A stretch of 30,809 nt of DNA from Bacillota bacterium (lineage in GTDB: Bacteria > Bacillota > Clostridia > Acetivibrionales > DTU013), in contig JAEYOM010000087.1 of the NCBI GenBank assembly GCA_023411715.1, positions 1 to 30,809 on the forward strand, read 5' to 3'. How positions within the stretch are numbered: the stretch's first letter is position 1; each line of letters begins with the position of its first letter. The notes under the pieces are model-generated. The model was not told the DNA's origin, made no database searches, and worked only from the letters and a program-made list of their open reading frames with translations. Both the position numbers and the translations under genes were made by a program. This document shows, one piece after another, positions 7,923 to 15,088 of the stretch.

Positions 7923-9386
7923 TTATTTTAAAGATTCGGGCAAGGACAATGTGAACGTAAGCCGTGTAAGACCGTCAGCACTTTCGGCCCGGATGGATTC
8001 GCCCAACCCTTTGATAATCTCTCCGGCTATGGAGAGGCCCAGTCCTGTTCCGCCGCCGGAATGAGACTTGTCCGCTTTGTAAAACCGCTCAAATATGTGC
8101 GGCAAATCGTTCGGGTGGATGCCTTCACCGGTATTTTTAACGCTGACTTTGATTTTGCCGCCGCAGTTTTCGGCAGAAAGCATGATGGCGCCGCCTTCAG
8201 GTGTGTGCTTTATCGCGTTATCCATCAAAATAATCAACACCTGCTCGATGCGGTCGGGGTTGCTGTATACATAAATCGGAGTCCGAAAGTCTATTGCGGT
8301 GGAGAGATTTACGCCTGCCTTTTCAGCCGACGGGGAAAAGCTTTCGGATATATTCTGAGAAACTTCGCATAGGTCGAACCTTGTTTTTTGCATTGCTTCT
8401 GCTCCGGATTGCAGGCGGGAAAGCTCCAGAAGGTCGTCCACCAACCTTGAGAGCCTCAATGATTCACGGACGATGTTGTTGTAAAAGAGAATTTTCTTTT
8501 CCTCTGTTTTTGCCATGCCGTCCCGCAGAGTTTCACCTATCGCGCGGATAGATGCAATTGGCGTTCTGAGTTCATGAGAAACATTAGCCACAAAGTCGCG
8601 GCGGGTCTGTTCCAGCTTTCCGGACTCGGAAGCAAAATAATTCATGGAGTGGCCGAGTTCCCCGATTTCCCCCTTCTGCGATTCGTCGGCACGGACGGAA
8701 AAATCGCCTTTCGCCATGGCCCTCGCCACATCGCGCATCTGACGGATGGGAACGACCAAACGCTTTGTGGCAAAATAAGCGGGGATCAGCATGATGATAA
8801 AAGCGGCCAATGTACTGACGAGCAGAGTAAGATTCAGGCTGTACATCGCGGCACTCAACTCCTGCATGGGCTTCGTAAAAAATACCGCGCCCAAAACAGA
8901 ATCCTGATCTTCTATAGGAACCCCGATAACCAGATAGGACTGCCTGCCCGAAGATTTCCTGACCTCTGTGGTTTCCGAACCCGAAAGAACAGTCTTCAGA
9001 TCTTTTGATATCAGGGCGTTTTCATCTTCCTCCGATAAGGGCGGCCCGTTTCCCTGCGGCGGCTTTCCGCGACTGCCCGGCCCGCTGTCCTGAACCGGGG
9101 TCATGATGGATTCCCCGCCGGCGTTATAAATATGCAAAGAAGCGCCGAAGCTATTGTTACCGCGGTCGAGAAGTGGCCATAAACTCTGCGCGTATGCACC
9201 GTTTTGCTGTGCATCCGTCAAGATGTCCGCAATAGTACGGGCAATTGGTATCAGCTCGTTTGCCCGCATATCCGCATACATTCGCTGTGTGACAAAAATA
9301 TAAATGCCGGCTGAAAGCATCCCGGCAAGAAGCACAGCCGACAGAATGAGCAGGACAATCCGGCGAAGTAACACGCTTTTTCTCAT
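7923..9386 (-). CDS. Membrane sensor histidine kinase
   Basis: A 487-residue kinase of a two-component system. Membrane segments at about 9-32 and 184-206 enclose an extracytoplasmic sensor of about 150 residues that contains a Pro/Gly-rich stretch. A HAMP linker (about 207-260) follows. The HisKA box FVANVSHELRTP has His271 as the phosphorylation site. The ATPase domain shows DNAIKHTPEGG (N box), VKNTGEGI (G1), FERFYKADKSHS (F) and GGTGLGLSIAGEI (G2). The start codon overlaps the regulator stop (ATGA at 9383-9386), so the two are translationally coupled. With a neighbouring HtrA protease gene, an envelope-stress role like that of CssRS is an attractive inference; the signal is unknown. Confidence 0.92.
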   Translation of the reverse strand: MRKSVLLRRIVLLILSAVLLAGMLSAGIYIFVTQRMYADMRANELIPIARTIADILTDAQQNGAYAQSLWPLLDRGNNSFGASLHIYNAGGESIMTPVQDSGPGSRGKPPQGNGPPLSEEDENALISKDLKTVLSGSETTEVRKSSGRQSYLVIGVPIEDQDSVLGAVFFTKPMQELSAAMYSLNLTLLVSTLAAFIIMLIPAYFATKRLVVPIRQMRDVARAMAKGDFSVRADESQKGEIGELGHSMNYFASESGKLEQTRRDFVANVSHELRTPIASIRAIGETLRDGMAKTEEKKILFYNNIVRESLRLSRLVDDLLELSRLQSGAEAMQKTRFDLCEVSQNISESFSPSAEKAGVNLSTAIDFRTPIYVYSNPDRIEQVLIILMDNAIKHTPEGGAIMLSAENCGGKIKVSVKNTGEGIHPNDLPHIFERFYKADKSHSGGGTGLGLSIAGEIIKGLGESIRAESADGLTRLTFTLSLPESLK

Positions 9387-10075
9387 GCTTTTCCCTCAAA
9401 CTTATATCCTACACCGTATATGCTGCGGATACTCCAGTAACCGCTGTCAGGCAATTTCTGCCGAATTCTTTTTATTTGCGTATCTACTGCGCGGGTATCT
9501 CCGTAATAATCATAGCCCCACACGTCGGATAAAAGCTGCTCGCGGCTGAAAACACGTCCGGGAGCGGAACACAGTTTATACAAAAGTTCAACTTCTTTCG
9601 GCGTGAACGGAACCGATTCACCGTTTACGCGCACATCATAACTGCTAAGGTCGATTTCAAGCCCCGAAAAACGCAGGACTTGCTCTGTTTCCTTTGGGTG
9701 TTCCTGTACGCGGCGCAGAACGACTTTAATACGGGCGGTCACCTCTCTGGGGCTGAACGGCTTGACTATGTAGTCATCCGCACCCAGTTCCAAACCGAGT
9801 ATCCGGTCAATCTCCTCTCCTTTCGCCGTCAGCATGATGATAGGTGTATTATAGTCCTTTCGTATTTCACGGCATACCTCTATCCCGGTTTTCTTCGGCA
9901 TCATCAAATCAAGCACGACTAAATCAGGCTTTTCCGCGCTGAATTTTCGCAGGGCATCATCTCCGTCAAACGCGGATATGCAGGTAAAACCCTCCGCCTC
10001 TATATATTCGCGGAGCGTTTCATGAATCATCTGCTGGTCGTCGCAAATCAAAATTTTAGATTGTTTCTCAGACAT
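9383..10075 (-). CDS. OmpR/PhoB-family response regulator
   Basis: A 230-residue DNA-binding regulator. The receiver domain (about 7-120) has the acidic pair Asp12/Asp13, phosphoacceptor Asp56 in VVLDLMMPKKTG, and Lys in VKPFSPREV. A winged-helix effector domain (about 133-228) has LEIDLSSYDVRVNG, FTPKEVELL, GRVFSREQLL and the final YWSIRSIYGVGYKFE. I chose the ATG at 10073-10075, giving MSEKQSKIL, because a GGGGGTGA ribosome binding site lies just upstream; an in-frame upstream extension has no family support. It precedes and overlaps the kinase gene. It is divergent from the htrA-like gene and may control it through the 251-bp shared intergenic region. Confidence 0.93.
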   Translation of the reverse strand: MSEKQSKILICDDQQMIHETLREYIEAEGFTCISAFDGDDALRKFSAEKPDLVVLDLMMPKKTGIEVCREIRKDYNTPIIMLTAKGEEIDRILGLELGADDYIVKPFSPREVTARIKVVLRRVQEHPKETEQVLRFSGLEIDLSSYDVRVNGESVPFTPKEVELLYKLCSAPGRVFSREQLLSDVWGYDYYGDTRAVDTQIKRIRQKLPDSGYWSIRSIYGVGYKFEGKA

Positions 10076-10115
10076 ATTATCGTCACCCCCAAGCTTAAAT
10101 GATATGATTATATTT

Positions 10116-10144
10116 ATAGTATGACTAAAAAACGGATTTTTCAA
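10116..10144 (-). promoter_or_regulatory. Predicted sigma-A promoter of the two-component operon
   Basis: On the minus strand TTGAAA (10139-10144) and TACTAT (10116-10121) are separated by exactly 17 bp, about 40 bp upstream of the regulator ATG. The -10 overlaps a TCATACTATA string similar to motifs seen in front of the sulfur genes. Confidence 0.5.
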
Positions 10145-10177
10145 TGACCAAGAGACATATGCCATAATGGTTCATAT

Positions 10178-10209
10178 TTGTGCCACAATTAGGGGGGATT
10201 GTGGCGCAA
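10178..10209. promoter_or_regulatory. Inverted repeat between response regulator and htrA-like gene
   Basis: TTGTGCCACAAT (10178-10189) and ATTGTGGCGCAA (10198-10209) form an imperfect palindrome with 11 of 12 positions paired and an 8-base spacer containing a run of G. It lies between the two divergent transcription units, about 20 bp upstream of a weak htrA promoter candidate (TTGACT 10229-10234, 18 bp, TTTTAT 10253-10258). It could be an operator or a hairpin; the binding protein is unknown. Confidence 0.5.
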
Positions 10210-10326
10210 TCTTTTCTTTGCGGATTTATTGACTTACTGTGTCCTGATTTTGTTTTATTGTATCCTTTTTCATGCCATATTCCCGCATTATACTGTGGGC
10301 AAGAACAAAAAAAGGAGCAAAGTATC

Positions 10327-11691
10327 ATGGATAATAATGTTCAAAACCCTTTATTCGGAGAACCCCAACATCATTCGCAAAATCAGGAAGAAGATACCAC
10401 TGTAGATAAGAATCTCGGAATTCCGGAAAGCGAAGGGGGGCTTGACGGCATGCAAAACGATAAACTTTTAAGCCCGGCGGCAGATGAGCAGGACAATTTC
10501 AGCGCAGACGCTGAACCGCAATCTGTGGAACAGGATATCGTCGCGGAACCTGCGCGCGTTCCGTTCTGGCGTAAGAAAGAAAAGAAAAGCCGCAGAAAAG
10601 TACAAATCGGTATTGCCTCAATACTTTGTATCGGGCTGCTGTCCGGCGTGGTCGGCGGCGGAATTACCGCACTTTCAATGAGCGGCTTATCAGCCAATCC
10701 CGGCGAGACGGTTTCCATTGCAAACGGCACATCGCTCGTCAGCGTTGTAAATACATCAATAATGTCAGGCGAGGCGCTGACAATTGCGGAAATTTCCGCT
10801 AAGGTCAGCCCCTCAGTCGTCAGCATCACCACGACCGTTCAAACATCCAACCGATTCGGGCGGAGCGAAACTTCGTCCGGCAGCGGTTCCGGGATTATCT
10901 TCGCTGAAAACGGATATATCCTGACCAATAACCACGTCATTGACGGCGCGGAAAGTATCTCGGTGAGGCTGTTTACGGGAACGGAATATACCGCAACAAT
11001 TATCGGCTCGGACAGTCAGACAGATTTGGCCGTATTGAAAATAGAGGCGGACAATTTACCCTTTGTGACCATGGGCGACTCGGATAACCTTCAGGTCGGC
11101 GATTTAGCGGTAGCAATCGGAAATCCGCTGGGCGAGCTTTCTGGGACGGTGACGACGGGAATTATCAGTGCAACCGACAGAGAAATTACCATTGACAACG
11201 AAACAATGAATCTCCTACAGACGGATGCGGCTGTTAATCCAGGCAATTCCGGAGGCGCATTGTGCAACGCTTACGGCGAGGTAATCGGCGTAGTGAATGC
11301 TAAAACTTCCGCTTTGGGAGTCGAAGGACTCGGCTTCGCTATCCCGATAAACGACGCAAAGCCTGTTATTGAGGAGCTGCTGCAAAACGGTTATGTTTCC
11401 GGCAGAGCAACAATGAATGTGTCGGTGCAGGAAGTTACCGCTCAGACAGCCGCGTTCTTCCGAATGGAAGCAGGCGTTTACGTTGCTGAGGCGACTTCGG
11501 GTGGCGCGGCGGACAGAGCCGGAATAAAAGCCGGAGACCGCATTGTATCCGCAGATGATAAGGAAATCGAGACCGCCGCCGACTTGAAGTCCGTTATTGA
11601 AAGCCATTCTGTCGGAGATTTGCTGAACGTTGTTATATCGCGGAACAGTTCGGAGGCGTCCCTGACATTGACACTGAACGAGGAGACATAA
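10327..11691 (+). CDS. HtrA/DegP-type membrane-anchored serine protease with PDZ domain
   Basis: A 454-residue protease that cleaves misfolded envelope proteins. It has a long acidic cytoplasmic N-terminus (about 1-75), a basic patch, one membrane segment (about 93-117), a trypsin-like domain and a PDZ domain (about 355-450; GGAADRAGIKAGDRIVSAD). The catalytic triad is visible as His203 in TNNHVIDGAE, Asp233 in SQTDLAVLK and Ser308 in NPGNSGGAL. I chose the ATG at 10327 because AAGGAG lies 10 bases upstream; a longer in-frame extension from 10180 would cross the promoter region. It diverges from the two-component genes, which suggests stress-controlled expression. The family assignment is firm; the regulatory link is inferred. 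Confidence 0.92.
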   Translation: MDNNVQNPLFGEPQHHSQNQEEDTTVDKNLGIPESEGGLDGMQNDKLLSPAADEQDNFSADAEPQSVEQDIVAEPARVPFWRKKEKKSRRKVQIGIASILCIGLLSGVVGGGITALSMSGLSANPGETVSIANGTSLVSVVNTSIMSGEALTIAEISAKVSPSVVSITTTVQTSNRFGRSETSSGSGSGIIFAENGYILTNNHVIDGAESISVRLFTGTEYTATIIGSDSQTDLAVLKIEADNLPFVTMGDSDNLQVGDLAVAIGNPLGELSGTVTTGIISATDREITIDNETMNLLQTDAAVNPGNSGGALCNAYGEVIGVVNAKTSALGVEGLGFAIPINDAKPVIEELLQNGYVSGRATMNVSVQEVTAQTAAFFRMEAGVYVAEATSGGAADRAGIKAGDRIVSADDKEIETAADLKSVIESHSVGDLLNVVISRNSSEASLTLTLNEET

Positions 11692-11727
11692 TTGCTCATA
11701 ACTGATTTCAATCCGTGAAGATTAAGA

Positions 11728-11764
11728 GGACTCGCACTAAGTCCAGCAGAATGAGTGCGAGTCC
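11728..11764 (+). terminator. Rho-independent terminator after the htrA-like gene
   Basis: A perfect 11-bp inverted repeat (GGACTCGCACT at 11728-11738, AGTGCGAGTCC at 11754-11764) with a 15-base loop is followed by TTTTCC. It lies 36 bp after the protease stop codon. Confidence 0.85.
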
Positions 11765-11772
11765 TTTTCCGT

Positions 11773-11926
11773 TCATCTTTTCTTTCTGTACTTCTCCAAA
11801 AGGCTCAGCTTGCCCTCTCTTGAATCTCGCGACTGTTCGATAGCGGTTATGGTGTGCCATTCTGGATTGGCGGCACCGAGGTCAAGGAAATTCATGGTCT
11901 CAAAATGCTCCTTAGGCGTCCGTATT
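11773..11926 (-). pseudogene. C-terminal remnant of an unidentified element gene
   Basis: On the minus strand a frame stays open from about 11926 down to a TGA at 11773-11775. It encodes a plausible protein end that includes HFETMNFLDLGAANPEW, then ITAIEQSRDSREGK, and a basic tail EKYRKKR. No start or upstream part is present because the sequence runs into the relaxase remnant on the opposite strand. The composition looks like a real protein rather than random translation, and I suspect a gene of the same mobile element cut at the junction near 11925. I do not recognise the family. Confidence 0.4.
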
Positions 11927-12835
11927 GAAACCGGACACAACTGTACACCCGAAACCAGCTACGTTGAGATGATGGCGACCAAGCAATCCTTCAGGAAAAC
12001 GGATGGCGTAAACTTCCTGCATTACGTTCATTCCTTCTCGGATAAGGAGAACATTACGCCGTGGCAGGCAAACGAAATCGCCCGCGAGCTTGCCGAAAGA
12101 CTCTTCCCCGACAACGAATGTGTCATCGCTACTCACAACGATACCGATAACCTCCACTCGCATATCATCGTCAACTCCGTCAGCTTCAATGACGGAAAGA
12201 AGCTCCATATGTCCCCGACTTCACTCCAAGAGCAGCGGCAGGTCAACGATGAAATCTGTCTGGCTCACGGCTTCTCCGTCCTTGAACCTTATGATGGCAC
12301 GAGGAAAAAGAAGCGGCTGACGCCGGGCGAATATCGCGCCGCCATGCGGGGTGAGAGCTGGAAGTTCAAGCTGATAAAAGCCATCGACGAGGCGCTGGAA
12401 TACTCGCCTAACAAGGAAAGCTTCATTCAGAATATGGAGTATGAGGGTTACGAGGTGCTCTGGGACGATACGCACAAGCACATTCTGTTCACCACGCCGG
12501 AGGGTAAAAAGTGCCGAGACCGTACCCTGCACGATGATACCTACCTCAAGGAAACCCTTGAAAAGCTGTTCGCCTACCGAGCCGAGCATGGATATGTTAC
12601 GCAGACGCCGGAGCCGCCGGAGGGTTGGCTGGCACAGGCGAATTCGATGGGCAAGCTCGCCTCCGCCGCTGTCAAGCTCGGAAAGAGCATAGAGAAAACG
12701 GTCGATGCTCTGCCGCCGCTCACGCCCTTCATCCCGACCGACAGCAAGCGGAAACGGCGGGAAGCGCTCAAGAAGCTGGCGCAGGGACACAAGCTCCAGA
12801 GCGAGCAGGAGCAGGAAATGGGGCAGAAAATGTGA
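11810..12835 (+). pseudogene. Relaxase/mobilisation nuclease, 5-prime truncated
   Basis: The family nicks one DNA strand at an origin of transfer to start conjugative mobilisation. Relaxase homology begins at about 11924 (TGHNCTPETSY) and continues through FRKTDGVNFLHYVHSF, the PWQANEIARELAERLF segment and the metal-binding histidine motif ATHNDTDNLHSHIIVNSVSF, then a charged C-terminal region ending at 12835. The N-terminal part that carries the catalytic Tyr is missing, and the first about 38 codons of the open frame have no family character. They overlap the unrelated minus-strand remnant. The protein should be inactive as a nickase. Its position next to a serine recombinase is typical of integrative mobilisable elements of Clostridia. 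Confidence 0.8.
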
Positions 12836-12852
12836 CAAAAAGGAGAAAAGCG

Positions 12853-13023
12853 ATGAAAGGAATAGACCACTGGAAGCCGATCCCGCTGATGGAAAACATC
12901 GTTGACGGCTGTAAGGTTACCCTTGTTTTTGATAATGAAAACGGGAAATCGGACGCCAAAGAGAGCATTGAAAAGATACTTATGGCATCCTGCAAAACGG
13001 ATAAAATTCCCCGCACGGCGTAA
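12853..13023 (+). CDS. Small transposon-associated protein
   Basis: A 56-residue ORF with a good ribosome binding site (AAAAGGAG, 7 bases from the ATG), beginning MKGIDHWKPIPLMENIVDG and containing KVTLVFDNENG. Short proteins of this shape often sit between the relaxase and the recombinase in clostridial transposons; some are named TnpW-like. It starts 17 bp after the relaxase remnant. The function is unknown. Being short, it could also be a non-functional leftover of the decayed element. Confidence 0.5.
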   Translation: MKGIDHWKPIPLMENIVDGCKVTLVFDNENGKSDAKESIEKILMASCKTDKIPRTA

Positions 13024-13055
13024 TAGACTTCCAAAAAACTTTGTGGCATAATGTG

Positions 13056-13074
13056 CTTGCCGCACAGCGGCAGG
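13056..13074. other. Stem-loop upstream of the recombinase
   Basis: CTTGCCGC (13056-13063) and GCGGCAGG (13067-13074) can pair with one wobble around a 3-base loop, about 97 bp before the recombinase ATG. A TTGACA (13097-13102) follows but has no convincing -10 at 16-18 bp. The rest of the gap 13024-13170 shows nothing more. Confidence 0.35.
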
Positions 13075-13170
13075 CGCCGAAAGGTGCAAGTGTTCCTTGA
13101 CAATTTAAGAGATTGTATCAAGCCATATGCACCGCTATCTATCCCACAAAGAGAAAGGATCGGTGCATTT

Positions 13171-14554
13171 ATGGAAGAAAAGAAACGAGTTTATTGCCTC
13201 TACCGCGTGTCCACGAAAGGGCAGGTCGAGAAGGATGACATCCCCATGCAGAAGCAATGCTGCAGGGAGTTTGCCGAGCGTCAGAGCTGGAAAGTAGTAA
13301 AAGAGCTCTCCGAGAAGGGCGTGTCCGGCTTCAAGGTTTCAGCCAAAGACCGCGACGCCATACAGGAAATCCAGCAGGCAGCCGCCGAGGGAATGTTTGA
13401 TATTCTCCTCGTTTATATGTTCGACAGGCTCGGACGGCGCGAGGATGAAACGCCCTTCGTGGTGGAATGGTTTGTCCGAAACGGCATCGAGGTATGGAGT
13501 ACCGTCGAGGGTCAGCAGCGGTTTGACAACCATGTTGACAAGCTGATGAACTACATCCGCTACTGGCAGGCCTCCGGCGAGAGCATCAAAACCTCCATCC
13601 GCACAAAGACCAGGCTCGGTCAAATCGTGCAGGAAGGCCGCTTCCGCGGTGGCACAGTACCCTATGGATACCGGCTCGAAAAACAGGGGCGCATGAACAA
13701 GAAAAACCACGAGGTCAACGAAATCCTCGTGGACGAAAACGAAGCCGTCGTTGTCAGGCTCATATATGAGAAATACGTTAACGAAGGCTTCGGTGCTCAA
13801 AGCCTAAACTGCTATCTGTACGCTCAGGGCTTCCGCAACCGCAAAGGCGTGAACTTTACCAACACAACCATCGTCAAGATGCTGAAGAACATCATGTACG
13901 TCGGCATCCTGAGAAGCGGAGAAACGCAGTCAGAAATCTTTCCCGAACTGCAAATAATCACACCGGATATGTATGAGAGCGCACAGAAAATCATGGAGGC
14001 CAGGACGCAGAAGCACAGCGACGTACCCTTTAATTCCAAGGGGAAAGCCCTGTTCTCCGGCATGTATACTGTGGACATTGCGGCTCGAAGCTGGTGCTGA
14101 CCACCAGCAGCGGCAAGCGGTACGGCGGTGGCGGCAGGCGGGAATTGAAAATCCGTTACGGCTGCCATAACAAAGTCCGTCATCCGCAGGACTGCGACGG
14201 GCAGAGTGGGTACTCGGCAGAGAAGCTTGATGGTCTGGTTGAAAAGATGGTGCTTCACCTCTTTTCAAATGTTAAGTCCCTACCCGAAGCCAAGCTGATG
14301 GCCGGACAAGCGGAACGCAAAACAGCGGAAGCCGTGTCGACGCTGGCAAATCTCAAGGCTCTTCACGCCGCTAAAAACAAAGAGCTTGAAAGCTACAAGA
14401 GCGAAGTCTATAAGGCTATTCAAGGCACAAGCAATTGGAGCGGCGAGCTTCTCAACGAACTGATTACCGAAACGAAGTCCGCAATTGAAAGCTCGAAGAA
14501 GAAATGGTTGAAGCTCAGGCGGAGCTGGATGACTGTAAAGGGATGGCTGCTTAA
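13171..14554 (+). pseudogene. Large serine recombinase, two frameshifts and missing C-terminus
   Basis: The family integrates and excises mobile elements by Ser-mediated strand exchange. The catalytic domain follows the ATG at 13171: YRVSTKGQ with Ser14 as nucleophile, GVSGFKVSAKDR and VYMFDRLGRR. The recombinase domain (about 165-280) contains GTVPYGYRL and MLKNIMYVGILR. A one-base deletion near 14064 breaks the frame: after LFSGM the reading moves to VYCGHCGSKLVLTTSSG, which restores the zinc-ribbon domain. A second one-base deletion near 14492 hides EEEMVEAQAELDDCKGM. Family members continue well past this point with a coiled coil, but here a TAA follows at 14552-14554. The gene is dead, so the element cannot excise on its own. 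The ATG has a GAGAAAGGA site upstream. Confidence 0.88.
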
Positions 14555-14584
14555 ACTATTTGGAAAATTTTTTATATATTTCTG

Positions 14585-14613
14585 TTGATTGTCATGGGAT
14601 ATTATGTTATTAT
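14585..14613 (+). promoter_or_regulatory. Predicted promoter of the DUF4418-ABC operon
   Basis: TTGATT (14585-14590) and TATTAT (14608-14613) are separated by 17 bp. The -35 begins only 30 bp after the last recombinase codon, so this promoter marks the return to the native chromosome. Confidence 0.6.
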
Positions 14614-14621
14614 TTTTTAAA

Positions 14622-14649
14622 CATACTAATCATATAAAAATAGTATGAT
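14622..14649. promoter_or_regulatory. Putative operator downstream of the DUF4418 promoter
   Basis: CATACTA (14622-14628) and TAGTATG (14641-14647) form a perfect 7-bp inverted repeat with a 12-base AT-rich spacer, starting 8 bp after the -10 box. The left part, CATACTAATCATAT, matches 13 of 14 bases of a string in the second cysK leader; the right part, TAGTATGAT, is the exact complement of ATCATACTA at 17066-17074. Confidence 0.5.
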
Positions 14650-14671
14650 AAAAATGAGGTGATGGTATAAC

Positions 14672-15088
14672 ATGAAGAACAGAATTTTTTCGGGGATTTT
14701 TTTTGTTGTATCGGGCAGCCTGATCGCTTTGGGACCTCAATTCCTGTTCAAGGTGTGCGAACGCATGGGCGACAAAACCATGAAATGCTTTTGGACTTCA
14801 CGGGCCGAACTGGGAATTGGAGCATTGATAGCGATCACAGGGCTTTTCCTGCTTTTTGCCAGGTCGAGCCAGGTAAGGTTTGGAATTAATGTATCCATTG
14901 TACTTGCAGGAGCCCTGGCCGCACTTGTACCAACAGTATTGATAGGCGTCTGCCCTATGCCGACGATGCAGTGCCGCCTGCTAGCCCTACCGTCCATTCT
15001 GATAATCAGCATATTAATAGAAGCAGTAAGCATCGCAAATATTTTTTACCTGATCAAGACAGATAAAAAGCCGGTATTTGCGTTATGA
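14672..15088 (+). CDS. DUF4418 family membrane protein
   Basis: A 138-residue integral membrane protein with four predicted hydrophobic segments (about 4-22, 45-63, 71-93, 106-132). It has the Cys-containing motifs LFKVCERMGDKTMKCFWTSRAELG and VCPMPTMQCR typical of DUF4418; the paired Cys residues lie in the loops. The start follows GAGGTGATGG. Its last four bases overlap the permease start (ATGA), so the genes are translationally coupled. DUF4418 genes are seen beside FtsX-type permeases, but the role is unknown. Its promoter carries the motif shared with the cysteine genes, which hints at sulfur- or thiol-linked control. Confidence 0.75.
   Translation: MKNRIFSGIFFVVSGSLIALGPQFLFKVCERMGDKTMKCFWTSRAELGIGALIAITGLFLLFARSSQVRFGINVSIVLAGALAALVPTVLIGVCPMPTMQCRLLALPSILIISILIEAVSIANIFYLIKTDKKPVFAL

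Noticed and set aside
10180..10326. In-frame N-terminal extension of the HtrA-like protein
   Set aside because: It would cover the palindrome and promoter region and has no ribosome binding site, whereas the 10327 ATG has a good one.
14622..14628. CATACTA as a sigma-G -10 element (also at 17068-17074)
   Set aside because: No TGAATA-like -35 occurs 17-18 bp upstream at either place, and good sigma-A promoters lie just upstream.
14555..14671. Search for the missing 3-prime half of cysE beside the right end of the block
   Set aside because: No hexapeptide-repeat coding (for example GGTGK or HPTI) occurs in any frame here; the region is AT-rich promoter sequence.
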